From positions 27,933,558 through 27,997,557 of the forward strand of contig NC_054083.1 of NCBI RefSeq assembly GCF_017562075.2: DNA of 64,000 bases. The letters are read 5' to 3'. Shown piece by piece: positions 1 through 14,200 of this stretch; within the stretch, counting starts at the first letter, position 1; every line of letters begins with the position of its first letter. The DNA is from Anopheles merus (Eukaryota > Arthropoda > Insecta > Diptera > Culicidae). A program made the position numbers and the translations under genes. The notes beneath the pieces were generated by a model. The model did not search any database and was not told the origin of the DNA. It saw only the letters and a list, made by a program, of their open reading frames with translations.

Positions 1-50
1 TTAATGTTGGTCCGTTTAAAACTTTCCCACCTCTAAGCTTTCTTACCATT

Positions 51-64
51 CCCCCCCCCCCCCC
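51..64. repeat. Poly(C) run, 14 bases
   Basis: Fourteen consecutive C bases, followed by TCGG. Confidence 0.95.
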
Positions 65-567
65 TCGGTATGATGCAAGCTCTCGTTTGCTGTTGTGCTG
101 TTCCGTGAAAGGTCCTGGTGGAATGTTGATGGAGTTTCATGTTTACGATCCCTGATGGTGCCGGTCGGCATGACAAAAGGCGCGCGCCGGATGATTCCGG
201 TAATGCTTGTTCGCCCCGCAAGCCTTTTTATGCCGGAAGGCCACCGACGGAGAGTGAGCAACCCAAAGAGAGGATGTGGAAATTATCGTTAAAAAGATTA
301 CGAAGAACAATGTAACGGAAGCGAGTTCCAGGAATACGTACAATTTACAGCAAACGAAAATGACACACACACACATCAGTGGGGAATGTGACGAATTTCA
401 TTAACGAACTTTGGTCTCCATTTTGACTCCTTCGTTTCCATTTCCTTCTTTGTTTTTGTGCTATGGTTTTAGGGAAAGGGAAATTAACAGCAAAAAAAGG
501 ACCAGGCAATGTATTACAAAGCGACCCGACAGTGAACGGAACAGGAACACAACGTTCAAACATTACA

Positions 568-579
568 GAAAAGAGAAAA

Positions 580-610
<31 letters not shown>

Positions 611-641
611 AAGAGAGAGAGAAAGTGAAAGAGAGAAAAAG
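568..641. repeat. Purine (GA) tract
   Basis: Nearly pure A and G with many GAGAGA units, broken only by a few T bases. It is a mirror-symmetric homopurine run able to form triplex DNA. Confidence 0.9.
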
Positions 642-1461
642 TCAACCCATTACAAAACCAGCATTACGTGATATGAGCCCTTTGATGGTTGACACGTTTG
701 ATGATGACGATGTTGACGATGATGGTTTGCTTTGATCGTATAATTGCTGGAATGATTTGGTGAGAAATGGATGTGTTTAAAATTTGCTCCCACGCGTGTG
801 TGTTTCGCAGGCAGGCGATGCTATATTTTTCCCTCTTTCTTTGATTTCGATGGAAGCTTCTTTTTTTTACTAAAGTTCATTACACACCTGGTAGAAGCGT
901 ATACAGTGCTCCTTCGACAAACTCTGTTACGTGAAATTAAAGGTCTGATGGAGGAACGCAAGGGGGTTAGACAAAGGAGGGTAAATGTGTTGTTAATTAC
1001 AGATTGAGGTTTGGTCTTGTTCTTGCGCGTGTATGTGAGGTTAACGAGGGGACGGAAATGTCAAATTAAAACTACTTTTTATGGACTTTCGTTTTAAGCG
1101 GTGGTTGAATAATGGCAGGATAATGATGTGTCTCACGCCGAGTTGTAAGGACATTGTTAATTGTATGTAGTAGATGTTTTTTCATGGTTGACTATTACAC
1201 AAATAAATCAGTAAAAAGAAGCCAGGTTCGGGTCAACAAAGCATGAGTCTAATTTACTAGAAAATCGTTGTCTTTGCAAGACACAAACTAGCTCTAGCTC
1301 AACCGTAGAACATCTCCAGAACATGCCTTTGAGTTGGATTTAAACATGTAAACAGGGGTTTTGTATGATTGGAACATCTGATATGTCTCAAAAGAGCGTG
1401 CCAGAGCATCAGCAATGACCAGCAATGTCTTGAGATAAATATTTTAAATAGATGTGTTTTG

Positions 1462-1641
1462 AGCGGTCCTGCGGTACAGTCTGCAACTCGTTCGACTTAA
1501 TAATTTGCCCGTCATGAGTTCAAGCCTAGAATGATTCGTCCCCACATCGTAGCAATCCGGCTGCGTAGTACTGAATAATGTCTCGATTGCCTTTATAGGT
1601 TGGCATGTGCACGTAGTACGTTACACCGAATAGAAGAAGAT
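1462..1641 (+). mobile_element. tRNA-derived SINE, copy 1
   Basis: Starts GAGCGGTCCTGCGGTACAGT and has a B-box-like GAGTTCAAGCC at 1516-1526 after TTGCCCGTCAT. It ends with the tail CACCGAATAGAAGAAGA. The same core and tail occur in three other places in the window. Confidence 0.8.
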
Positions 1642-4600
1642 GCTTTAAATAATCCTGGATCTCAGAACTAAAGCGTAAGTGGCTCAATGATTGGTAATCA
1701 TCACCACTTTAGATTGACAAAAGATTCCCTTCAAAGGAGAAGTATTTATGGCAATGTTTGAGCTTACAGAAGATTTGCATTTGATTGTATTTCCGCAATT
1801 TTAAAAGTTTCTTTGTAACCCGATGGCAGTAGCATTGGGCTTTAGCGATTGCCACGTTGTAAAGTGATGTAAATCCTACTCAATTCCTAATTTAAGTACC
1901 TCGCTCTATTAAAATCGCCTTTTTGTGATGAACGCATACAAAAGGCGTAATGTGTTACAAGCCAGAATCAAGTTTTAATCAGCTCAACTAGGATGAGTCG
2001 GCAACGTGATTAATGATGCAGCATCCCTCGGCAAACCGAAGGGCGTATGAAAAATGTGTTCGCTTCAATTAAACGTAGCTCTAAACAACACGATACCATA
2101 AAACATCCACGGAAGTTTGCCCTCACACACGCATTGTACCTTAATTATGCATCCAACCACGGACCTTCAACCCTCAACCCTCGACCGCAGCTGTTGATGG
2201 TTCGCAGCTCGTGTGCTCTCATTAATCAATAAACTCGATGGACACACCGGGCGGGATGGCTTTTATTACACTTTGCAACTCCCACCGATGGGGGTTTTCC
2301 GCAAAAGGGGTTCTCTCCGTCTTACCCCGCTGCACCGGGTGGACGAGCAAATGGGCAAACATTAAACGCGCATGGGAGCACGAAAGTTGCGCCACTTTAA
2401 TTCTATAACGGTGCTCTAAACTTAACGTGATACGTGTGGGATAGAATTTTCTCTACCCATCGTGTGATAAGAGAAGGTGATACGAGTTTGTGCCGTCTGT
2501 TGTCTGCCTGCATGTGTGTGTGTGTGTGCGAGTTTTTGTGTCTGTGAAGTTGATTAAATCGATCCGCTCCACATGGCACAATGAATCCGGTGCTACCGAA
2601 CGGCGGTACCAATACGAACATCGCTCCAAGAAAAGCGCCAGAAGTCAGAGCCACCGCCGGTTCCGAGATTGAAGCCCCGTCCGACCGGCGCCAATTTCTG
2701 CCATCAATTATTAATTGGTGACCCTCGCATTTGTCGTGGAAGGGCGTCTCGACGACGGCGGTAGGCTACGCAATTCGATACTTAAGGCAAGCGTCTTACC
2801 GGTGTTTCCCTCCCTAAAGGTACCTTTTACCACCTGGCAGCACCCGGCCGCTCTCATTAATGTGCCGGATGTTCGTCAAATATTTACACCCGTTCGAACG
2901 TGGCTCACGAAATCCTTAGCAAGGGTGGCTGATGATGGTGAAGGAGGCGATCGCCGGTTGAAGTTGATTGAGTTAGCAGACGAGTTTATGGGTAGCAGTA
3001 GCAAGATACTCCTTCCATAAAAAAGGGGAGTTTTGTTGTTTGCACTGGATGTGTAATCTTTGACGGGCGAAAAATGACGAACGGTGGCCCCGGGATCCCG
3101 GGAGCAGTCGTGGGAGCAGTTTAGAAGCGCTGTAAACCCTCCCAATAAGAGACGGTGCTCTCCATCCGGAAACGGCGGTTGGGTTTGTAATTGAAGCCAT
3201 CGTCGATCGTCGGGTGCTAGCAAGCAAGTCTAGCTGCTGATCTATAAATCATAGACAGTGATGCCCGAATGCTCAGTTTTTGTGCAGAAGGAGAATTGTG
3301 AAGAAATTGTTACGACAAGCGCATTACACCGGCTCAGTGTAGCATAAATCTTAGTAAATCATGTTGGAAATTAGATTGGTCCCGACGGAGGCCTTCGGAA
3401 ACGGATACGGCCATCGGTGGGCGTCCGGCTCAGCACGTGCTTGGTGGCAAACGGTACAAGAGTGGAGCAAAACAATTCGCTTTCCTTGTAAAACTCTTCA
3501 CACACGCACACGTACGCACAACACATAAACAACCACACAGCAACCGGTTAGAGTGGTGGAAGTTTTGAGATTGCTTACCGGCTTATGAGGCAGCTTAGCC
3601 TTCGATAACGAATTCGCAAACAAAGTTTCATTTCGCAAGACGCGCTCTCACCTTCCTGCGCTAACGCGGATGGGCTAGCGATTGCTATAGGGGTCCTACT
3701 CGATTACTTCTAAATGCGATTACGGTCCGACGCCAGGAAGTGGTGAAAATCCATATCCGAACTCCCTAGACAACTGGTCATCCTGGGACGGCGGTAATAA
3801 CAATCCGCCATGACGTCGTACGACGGGTACGTGCCAAAGCGGTCCCAGTTATTGCCAAAGATGGACGGAGCGAACGGGCGGCGCTTTTAATAATCCCACT
3901 GCCGAATGATCTGCTTCTCCCGACATCTTCCGGCGCAGCGTTAGCATCATTCCGGCCGAAATTGATCGTGTTTTAGCGGGCGGGGATGGAAGAATGTCTG
4001 GTGCCTTTTCTTTCGCAGGTCATGTCCCTCAAGACCACCGTCCAAGCGATGCTGTGATTGGGTACGCGTCAAGGTTGTCGCGTTCGGGTAACCGTGCCAT
4101 GGCAAAGCTCGCACTCAAGTGTCGTCATAATCGTGGAGGACAAATTTAATGCTCTTTTGAGCCTAAAATCATGGTCGAGATCCCCGGCGCACGGAGAACG
4201 ATTTAAAGCGTGCCGTGGAGTGCCATTGTTTTTTCGTATAATGATGGGGCATGAAAAGTCGGCATAAAAAGCCGGCATAACTGTTTGTTCCCTGACGAGA
4301 TAGCTGTGCCGTGTAAAGCAACCAAGGAAGCAGTTGCGGGCGAAATATGACAGTTTTTAAAAGGCCCCGGTCGCATCATTGACCACCCTATCCACTGTGG
4401 TTGATTTGTCGGGGTGTGTTTTTTTGCAGACCTTTCTTTGAAAGTGTATTACCCGACTTGGTCGGTGTAGCAATTTGGGTGCTTTTTTTGGGAAAGCTTT
4501 ATCATGATGTGAAAAGCGCTTCGATCGCCCGGACGGCCCGAAATGGCCCTAAAATGTGGCGCTAGCTCCCGTTGAAACGATAGCCGTATATTGGTTTTAT

Positions 4601-7600
4601 TGAAAGGTACTGGCACCGTGGGACGCTGTTCAGGGAAGCATTCCAGGTAAATTGGATAAAGGTGGGATTTTCTGACGCTGGCACTACCGGGAATCATTAA
4701 AGTAGCATTTATTATTATTTCACTTGCGGGAGCAACGCGTAGCGCCTAAATCAAACGAGAGCACTGTGCTCCTCGGGAGCTCATTTGTTTAATGGTAATG
4801 AATGCACTTTAAGCGCCGGAAGTGATTCCAGTACTAGGAAATTAGAAGCTAGAGATTGCTGAAGGTGGTTGTTTGTGGATGTTTTACAAGCGCCCGCGGG
4901 AGTGGTTTGGAGTAATTATTACGAATCATCCCCTGATGCGGGAAGCTGAAAGCTAACAGCGCTGAGGAAGAGATATAGTTCTTAGGATCGTGTGAGAATT
5001 TTCCCCGAAATCAACAGTACCATTCCTAGAAATAATTTAGCAACCATTAATGGTATTAACGAAGAACTCCTACCCTTGGAAACGAGTGACAGTTTATGTC
5101 AACATTTGCTTTATGAGGGTTTTATCTTTGGAAAAAGTCACATTTGTCCTTTTTGGCAGCAGATCCAAGCATCGATAGAAAACGTTGTAGCATCTTACCC
5201 TATGGTTGGTGATACAATAAACGTTCCGTTTGTGTCTCGCAACGAGGTTCAAAGCACGTGGGCTTAAACTATGTTCAAGTTAAAACGAACAGGGTCACTC
5301 TACTCAAAGCGGCCGTGTTCGATGTCCGCCCGATAGTGCAATGTCGGTGATGCCTGTGGATTACTGATCCCTCTTTTGTGGCTTTCTCGTCACGGGTTGC
5401 TGGTTGCTGGTTGCCCTCGCTGCTCCACGTCGGTTTTGTGGAACGATGGTAGTAACGAGACGGCACTAGGTGCCGGTCCAGGGGCCGACCGTTTTCGGGC
5501 GTCACAAAATCGCAAGCCTTTTAAACCCTGAGACTAAAAGGAAATTATGAAATTGAATTTTCTTTGTCCGTGATTATCTGCTGATGAAGGTTATAACGTT
5601 TTGTGGCCGTGCCCTTTTCCCTGTGTGCATGTGAGTGCGTGTGTGTCGATGCTTGGGAAGCACCACTGTCTTGTCAACGAAGACGGAGAACACCAGACTG
5701 TTCCAGACAGCAGACTGGAAGAAGAATCGATTTTTAACGGAGTCTCTAACAAGATACACCGTGGACGGGGTTTTTGCTTGCAGCCTTGCAGAAAGCCATG
5801 TTCGGATGTGTTACAGCTTCTGTGCCGATGTCGCAAATCGAAAATTGGTGCTGTGGTTTGATGTACACGATTTTCGATTGTAAGTGCGTCGTTAAAACAA
5901 TGGGGTTGTGCTCGTGTACTTGCTATCCTACTTAAAAAAGGGAGAGAGAAAAAATAGAACTTGTACTGCTATTGCAAAGCGCTTTGTTTTCTGAAATAAA
6001 ACAACGAACTTGTTCCGCAAGAAACCCCTTTTTTGCCTCCCTTTGAGTTGGCAATGTTTGGACAGGGAATAAAAGTGTTAGCGAATGAAATTTACTGCGG
6101 AGAAAATGTAGCCCCGAGGGAGCACAAAGTGCACGGTAATTAAGTTGGTGTGGAAATGCTACTTTTTACACAATGTAACACACAAAAGGGACTGTTTCTC
6201 GCCAGCCTGATGCTGAGTGTTGACTTGCCAATGTCCCCGAGGGGTTTGCTTGTTTGAGGTGGCAAAGAATGGTGCAAAAAATTGCACGAGAAATAGAGTG
6301 CACTGGTAGTATGGGGAGCTGAATGGGAAGCCGGAGAAAACGGTAGGAAATAAAAAGATCGTTTGAGGTTGTCTTTCGGCACAAGGCACAGGCCTTGGGA
6401 AAGTGTTGTAAGTCTTTACGTTGGGTTGCTCAAAATACTATAACATAAAGCGTCTATAAAGTGTAAATAGAATGTTCATTCTTAGGGAAAGTTAAGAAGA
6501 AGGTAGGCTTGTTATATTTTCTACATTGCAATAAGACTAAAATTCAGTTATCATCCGCTGGGATGAAAAATCGATATCATATCAAACCTTTTAACGAGCT
6601 GGATTTTACGCAACAGTTTACTGCTTCCAATTTTCAGTAATGTCAAATGAATCTAAACATTGTGTACATGATGTACATTTGAAAACATTTTTTACGGAAC
6701 AAGCTGAACGGATTATTCCCAGAAAAAAAAAAACAATACTCCCACAAAACATCAAATAGCACAAACTCAAACGGGGTATGTCAAAATTTTCCTGCGCCTG
6801 ACTTTACAGGAAATGAAAGATAAATATTGCGACCATTTCCCATCATCTGCCGAACGGAAACGGGATTGAATTTCAAAGCAATCCGTACTTAGAATTCAGA
6901 CAAAAAAAATACAAAAAAATCACTCGATCTTTCTCTCGCTGTCCAAAAATGTTTGTGTGTTCAGATGAAAATACAGCTGCATGATCCGAAATCATAACAG
7001 CGCACCACAGAGCACCGACATGATGCATTGTTCCGGACGAGAACGGGTTTGGTGCCTGGTTCGATTGGCAGCTTGAGAGAAACACTTGCAAAAATATATC
7101 TGTGCTTTGATATGCAGCCGATTGTTTGCCCCGGATGGGTGAAGTTAACTTTCAGCGCTCGTTATGGATTTCGTGCCATGAGTGTTGATAGAAGTCAAAT
7201 TTGAGCACAATCATAATCACCATTACAAGGGAGTAGCAAGCGGTCATGAGTGGGAAGGGGCAGGGAAGGAGTGTATTCAAAGTCATTATTTTACCAGAAA
7301 GCGTTTCTGTATTTAGAGTCTTTTTTTTGGCATGCATTGTAATCGAATTTCGAATTGAAATTACGGCGTAGCTTACACTTATTGCGAGAAAACGTGATTA
7401 AAATGCAGACCGCTGTAGGGCAGCCCGAAAGCCGATACCGAAAGTGATGGATTTGAGTGAAAAGGATACCAAATGGGCAGGGGGAGGGGTAGAAAGTGGG
7501 TCAGATCATTAGCATACTAAAAAAGGGGAGCGAGCACAACACAACACAAAAAACACCATAACAACGTCGAGCCAGGCACGTCCGGATGTAACGTGCCGGC

Positions 7601-10600
7601 AACTCTTCCAGCAAACGATACAAACAGAGAGAAGAGAGAAAAAAACGCAACAGGCAAAACAAGGCGAACATAAAAAGCCCAAAATGTGAATTGGACAAAA
7701 AAGGGTGCCTCAACAACGCATTCAACCTCGATTGGAATCGATAAATAATTTACAATTCAACAAAATAACCGAAACAATCGCTCATCCGTTACCGTTACTG
7801 CCTCGTTTTGGCGAATGATTGTGCTTGTGTAGCGCATGGTGAAAAAAAGAGGTGAAAATTTGATGGTAAATGTTTTATATTGATAATCATTACCGACATT
7901 GTTATGATAAGAATAAATGTTTATTGAGTAGGATGTGTTGCATATGAATATAAAAACATAAATGTATTAATGAGCTATAGAATATTGCCTTTTACGCAAT
8001 GACATGCAATTACATGCTTAAAATAAATGTCATCTTCGAATTCTTTGAAATAAACCATTAACATCACTTCAAATATATTTTGACGAAAGATTATGAATAA
8101 ATTTATTCTCAAAATTGAGTACCAATTACTTTATTTTCACCGTAAGCTGTCCCTACTCGTGTTGATTGTAAACTGAATACTGTTATTGTTCAACACGGTT
8201 GTACAAGTCGGCATCGTCGATGAGCGACCCAAAATAGATTTGTATGTGATTACTCTCCGGAATTTAAAGCAGAATCGATTAAAACGGGTAAAATAACAGG
8301 CCGTGCATGGATTTTCTCCATGCTTTTCGTTAAGCAGCTCTTCCAATAAGTAATTCCAAATCAGAATTGAAAGGATTCCGTCTGTTAAAGGATCAATACA
8401 TGGCCCAGCATAAATTGCAATGAAAATGAGAGAGAAAAAGAAGCAAGAAAAAACCCTCCACGGAGCATGAAAACATGCCTCCTTCCCAGTAAAGAGCCTT
8501 CTAATTGAAAGGCAATTCCGGGACCGTCGGGCGAGCGGGGAACCGTTTCACTCGAAGCTAATTACTTAGGTGCCTTCGACGATCTGCATCTGATCCGTTT
8601 CCCGGGCAAGTGCTCGGGGTCGAGATGATTGAAATTGGCATTTATCCATTCCGGGTGGAGGGTTTTTCAAAATAATACCCACCCTTCTCCTCTCCACACG
8701 ACAAGCCGAGAGTGGTGAAAGTGGACGAAATTCAATTAAACTCATTCGTTAGATTTATCCGCCCTTGCAGGTAGGGCAAGATGAATTTTAATTTCAAATT
8801 ACCCAGCCGGCACCCATCCCCGGAGACCCGGAGACCCGGACACACACGACAAGGGGTAGCGAGCAAAGCTAGGAGGATCAAGGCGGAGACCAAGTTTTAC
8901 CCACCGCCTAGCCCTTTCGAGGGGCGCTTTCGATCAATTGAAACAACTTTGCAGCAGTGTGCAAGAAACATGCCATTATGCCGCGCGGAGCCAAAGTCGA
9001 GGAACATTAAATATTCATAACCTTTTTACAGAGTGAATGTGTGATGAGGTGCGGGGGGTGTGCCGGGGGCGTGGGCCGATGCTTTCTTACTTACTGGTTG
9101 AGAGCAAATGGAAATGTTGGCATTCGATTTTCGGGGATTTTTGCACCGGCCCAAAAAGGCCGCAAAGAACCTAGACGCGCGCATCGAAGACGTTCGAACA
9201 AATTCGCATGGGATCGAAGATTACCAGCGATGGGTAGTGCGATCGATCATGCTCGAGTGTGTTTTGCGCGAGCGCATCCGAACCGTAAAACAACCGGAGA
9301 CCGTAGATTGCCGGTGCACTTGCTGGAAGAGAGTGTTTTTTCTGTTTTTAGAAGCAAAGAAAATCTTCCCACGGCCCCAAAATGCCAATTCAAACATGAA
9401 AGTCAAAAACTGTCGTTGCTGCAAAAAGTCTGCTAGCCGTGCTAGCGTAAAGTTTGCCGTTTGGATCGTGGGGTTTCGGGGTTTCAAAATAGCAATTCGA
9501 TGCTAATACAGTTGCGCTTTCATGCAAACCAGCTAGCGGAAACGCGACGCAAGCACCGGTGGCGGAGCAAACTGTTCCACCAGTACCGTTTGGAGGTTCC
9601 TGTTTGGCGGTGAAAAATGTGATTCCCAAACATGGCTCAGTGTGCTGCGGTGGTCGTGTCTGAAGCAGGTGTGAGAAGGGGGTAGGAAGGTAGCCGAAAT
9701 AAAACGCAGAAAAGGCGCGAGCAGCAAGGGGCGAAAAAGATACGAAAAACAAAATGGCCATCCAGCAGCGGAAGACGAAAGTATGTCGAATGACTAACAT
9801 CCGGCCGTTGTAGTATCTAACACCAGCGATTTCAGGAACGAGGAACAGTTTCCGCTTGCTAGAGAGTGAAAAGTTTATTATGCAAATATAAACATCATTG
9901 CCGAGGTGAGCCAACGCGGGCGACCATTTTGTGAAGCACGCGTGGGGTAAACGAGGGGGCGCTACATTTTTTCTTCTTGATACCCCACGACATAGATACG
10001 CTTTCCCGTGAAGTCATGGCGTTTCAGGCCGTCCAACTTTCAAGTGGTTGTTGAGAAACTCCCAGGACTCTGCTGAGTGTGTGTGTGTGTGTGTGTGTGT
10101 GAAAGAGCTGTGACAATACGTCACGCCGTGTTCTGAAGGGTTGTGTGAAGCGGTCGTGGAACGTACCTCAGCGGTGGAAATAGTGAAGCAAGTAGTCATC
10201 TTACGCCTCACACACCCATACAAGAGGCTTGTTGACAGCCACGGTCTAAGGATGTTCAAAGTCTTTGCAGGCTACGCTTTTATGCAAGGGAGAAAAGGAG
10301 TTTTTTTGCCTCTTTGGGGTAAGGCGCTAATGATACGCTAATATGTGACGCGTGTTAATGAGTCAGGTATAATTAAAACAAAATGTTCGTTTGGTTGGGC
10401 TGTCGTTAAATGCAATGTTTTACAACAAGCAGTAAATTCGAGCCATAAGTGCTCATTATGGATGGATGAATAATTAAGGGACGCTAGAAAAAAACAACAC
10501 ATCTTTCAGTTTTATGGTTCGTTGAGTGGTGTGATAAAACAATAAGGGGTGCCTGTTTGCGGTTGAAGTTGATTGTGATGCTTTGTTTTGATTGTTTATG

Positions 10601-10893
10601 GTTTTCCCGTGATGAAGGAAACCACATGAAAAGTAATCTAATTATTGAAACATAATTGAAATATGGTTACGGCTAACGTCTTGAAATACACTTTTTTATG
10701 CAAGGTTTGAAGAACTGCAAATTAGTATAATCCTGTTTATTGATATTTGAGCTCGAAATGTTTAGTAATGAAATGTGCTTTAATAAAAAAATGTAAATTT
10801 TTAGTTGGTAAAATAAAAATAAGAATAGATTGCATAGCTTCAGGCGTTGTAGAAGGGAAATAAAGACTCCGTTTATAGGCGTACCTTTTTCCG
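1642..10893. other. Non-coding stretch, no supported gene
   Basis: Mixed sequence with T-rich and A-rich parts. A perfect 14-base palindrome, CCCGGGATCCCGGG, lies at 3089-3102. Around 9.04-9.9 kb a GC-rich part has open frames of 131-174 codons in three different frames that resemble nothing I know. Such mutually overlapping frames point to base composition rather than a gene. The part at 8.5-8.8 kb has several TAATT homeodomain-type words and could be regulatory. Confidence 0.5.
10077..10102. repeat. (TG)n microsatellite
   Basis: About 12-13 units of TG. Confidence 0.95.
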
Positions 10894-11250
10894 GCTATTT
10901 GCTTGGTGGTTCTCTACGGACACGAGTCCTGGACCATCCGAGCGGACGATGCAAACGGTCTGAGCGTGCTTGAGCGACGCATCTTCCGGACCATCTCTGT
11001 CGGTGTTTTCGAGCATGGAGTTTGGAGGAGAAGGATAAAGCACGAGCTTGCTGAGCTGTACAGCGAACCGAGCATCCTGATGGTTGCGAAGGCTCGAAAG
11101 ATACAATGGCTGGGGCATGTTATGAGGATACCGAACCAAGAAGGTGCTCGACAGCGATCACCAGTTCGGGATGAAGCGCAGAGGAGCACAGCGAACTCGA
11201 TGGCTGTCGGATATCGGACCGAGCATCTTGGAGAATGATTTTCGACCGGG
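10894..11250 (+). pseudogene. Fragment of non-LTR retrotransposon reverse transcriptase (C-terminal part)
   Basis: The frame reads VVLYGHESWT, then LSVLERRIFRTI, VWRRRIKHELAELY and IQWLGHVMRIPN. This is the well-known tail of insect LINE reverse transcriptases (LYGSETWTL, FERKVLR, NHELYELY, RWAGHV motifs). A frameshift near 11165 moves the following GMKRRGAQRTRWLSDI into another frame. No catalytic FADD motif, no endonuclease and no element ends are present, so this is a dead fragment. I cannot assign the clade. Confidence 0.8.
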
Positions 11251-14200
11251 CCATGTCACGTCAATGTGCTCTATCGTGAACAGGTCTACAAAAGAAAGAG
11301 AGACTTAGAGAGACTTCATTGTATATAATTAATTTCCTATTTCTATAAATCTCCAGAAGGATCATTATACGAAAATTTCATTTAAAAAATTAAGTACATT
11401 ACTCTGCTACCACGACCATTAAGATCTAGCAGAAGCTAGGAACAAGCTTATCATTTACCATTACACTGCTCGTGCTGTCTAACCGACAACCGAGTAAGGT
11501 GTGTATTTGAAGTCCTTCACTCAGCAACTTTCAAAACTACCCTGATTGATATATACGACCGTTACTTCACCTCCCGGTACGGATTTTGCCACAGCGAAAA
11601 GATAACGTTCACTACTACCAACCGCACCGGCTAATGTACAATCATGAACTCAACGCGCCCCATCTACCGCGCAAAAAGCTTATGATTTATTTCATCCGTA
11701 TCTATTTTTTCCTCCCAACACAACTGAAACTCGCGGATACACTTCCTCTCTCCAAGGTCAGGCGGGTAAAAGGGCTGGAAGCGCAAAATATCTTCCACGC
11801 TTACACTCCATTTCACCGAGCTGGAGCTGAAGTGGAGGAAAAAAGCGACACATAATTCGCTTCAGCTTTCACAGTTGATGTAACCTTGGCTCGGAAGTTA
11901 CACCACGGATAGCGTATAATAAATACGCCATGCCTTCCTTATCAAACCCGATGGATTTGTTGTGAGGGTGTGTGTGTGTGTGTCGGAGGCAGCACCAGAC
12001 GCTCGCGGAAGACCATCTTCTTCCGGCAGCGAAACTACTTGTACACACTCACAGCTACGGGTATCGCACAAGATATACACTCAATCTAAACTCGCACAAA
12101 CTGTTCGTCGTGTCTAGTGAGATGCGTTCTAGGGTGCCCCGTTGCTTGGGGCGCCCGAAAACCCATCAAAACCGGTGACATAATCGCCCGACAGCTTGCA
12201 CCTCACCTTGCACCGTGGGGCATCGTGGTGCATCTTGGGCACAGCTTGCAGAGATATCTCTGTCGCCTCCGGCGTACTTCTCAAGATCGCGAACATCATG
12301 ATGATGATGATGATGACGGTCATGGTGGTAGTGGTGATGTAGCAACAAAATGCATTGCAGTTTGCGGGAACGCAACACGAACGAGTGCGCTTTTCCAATT
12401 TATTCTCAACTCCACAGCGTAGCGGCTGTAAAGGGAAAGATGTCTCTGGCAGGGGAAGGAGGCAAAGATTTCGGGATAACAGTGGAAAATGTTTCCTCAC
12501 TTTATCATGTAAATTGAGAAGATTAACATTTTCACTAGCGCGAAGCCCCGGTTTCGCGGTATTCCGTTGGGGGTATCTGTTGGACTGGAAAGCCGTTGCT
12601 TAGAAGAGGCAAGATTGAAAGCGTGAGTTGAGCAGGGGGATTTTGGAGCAGGAGTTAAAAGGCTCCCGTTACCAGCCGGAAAGGGTTTTCGGCTTGATTT
12701 CGGATTACAAGCGTGAAGATGGATGTGTTGCTTCTAGTCGAGCTGTGTGCCAGGAGTGATACTGCTTTAGTCTAAACGTTGATGAATGTGCTGTTAAAGT
12801 TAAGGATATTGTAAAAAAAAATCTTGTTTGGAAAACGCCTTCCGAAGGAAGTTCTCAATTAAAGGACGCAAAGATGGTTGGCAGCACAGATTCGTCCAAA
12901 AGCCTCGCCCAATCCTGATGTTCAAAGTTTTGGCGGGCCTGAACGAATCTGTTACCTCACTTAAGCGTCGGCGTTTTCTGTTCTTCTTCGTAAATCCTCA
13001 TCAATCTGAGATTGAGCAAAGGCGGAAGAAAAGCGGACAGACAGATGATTTATCATCATCGACGTCGATTGATTGACGATTATTTTACGAGCGCAGGTTG
13101 TGGGTGTGGAATCAGCGCGAGCGGAAAGCCCTTTTTGAGGGTGGGATTGAAGCCCCAAAGAGAGTGTAAATAGATATCTGTCTCGGTGGCGAGCTTGCGG
13201 TATAGGCTTGCTATTGTTTTTCACAGGAAAATTTGGCATTTGCTACTTGAAAAGCGCTTGTTCCCGTGAATTGTCTTTGATTTGGTGATCAACCGTATCG
13301 GTGGCGTTCGGGATGGCGCTCAGCCCGTAATTAATGATAACTGATGTAATAATTTAACATAAATTAATATCTATAAAACAATCTGGCGGTGGGAAGGCGG
13401 TGGGTGAAACGTGCCCACACCCGTTGCGCAGCGTATTTATTAATTTCGCTTAATCACTTACCGGGCGGTTGCGTGTTTGCGCTGCGTGGCCCCAGAGGCG
13501 GTTCATTTCCGCGCAATTTGCGATCAATTTACAGGCACAAAGCGGGTAGAGTAAATTAATAGCGAAGCTTTTGATTACACCATGCTACGCTTTTGGCGTG
13601 TGTGTGTGTGTGTGTGTGTGTGTATGGGTGCGTAATGAGGTGATTTTCATCCCACCAGCCAGTATGCAACCGTAAATTGATCTATAGAAATCGGACGCCT
13701 TTTCGGTATGCATTTCAACGGAAAATAATCCTTCCGAATGGTGCAACAATGGGTTGCATACTTTCGGGCGCCGTTCGGCACGGACAGGCTGTTCAATATT
13801 GTCACGCAAAAGTCGAAATCGATCAGTAACGCAGTAATGATGTGCTATTCTGGAAAGCGGCTAAAAAAAAAACATGAATGCATTATGCAAATCACATGCA
13901 GATGGGAGCTCCCGACTCCCTAATTTTGAATTAATTACAACCGATACAATGCTGGGCGACTTTGGAATGTTTGAAATGCACGAGCAAACTGGACAGTTTT
14001 GCCAAAGTTTAAAGCAGATTGTTGCAACTTATTATGCAGCTTTAATGATTAAAACATAATTTTGAACGTTTTTTTTTACACTTTAAAGCAAAACCCTGTC
14101 TGTACCGAGACAGGGACATGTTTAAAGTAAATTCGGCTTCTGAGAGCTTGCTGTCAGTGGGAATAAAAGATTGCACTGTAAATAGAGGAAAACCGGACTC

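Larger units (their letters stand above)
1..1461. other. Non-coding, no gene seen
   Basis: Holds the poly(C) and GA tracts and short low-complexity frames. No splice-bounded frame or recognisable domain was found. Confidence 0.6.

Noticed and set aside
3089..3102. 14-base palindrome CCCGGGATCCCGGG as a regulatory site
   Set aside because: It is a single short palindrome with no matching known factor or context.
9041..9914. Open frames of 131, 132 and 174 codons as a gene
   Set aside because: They overlap in three frames on both strands, show no domain, signal or splice-bounded structure, and follow local GC content.
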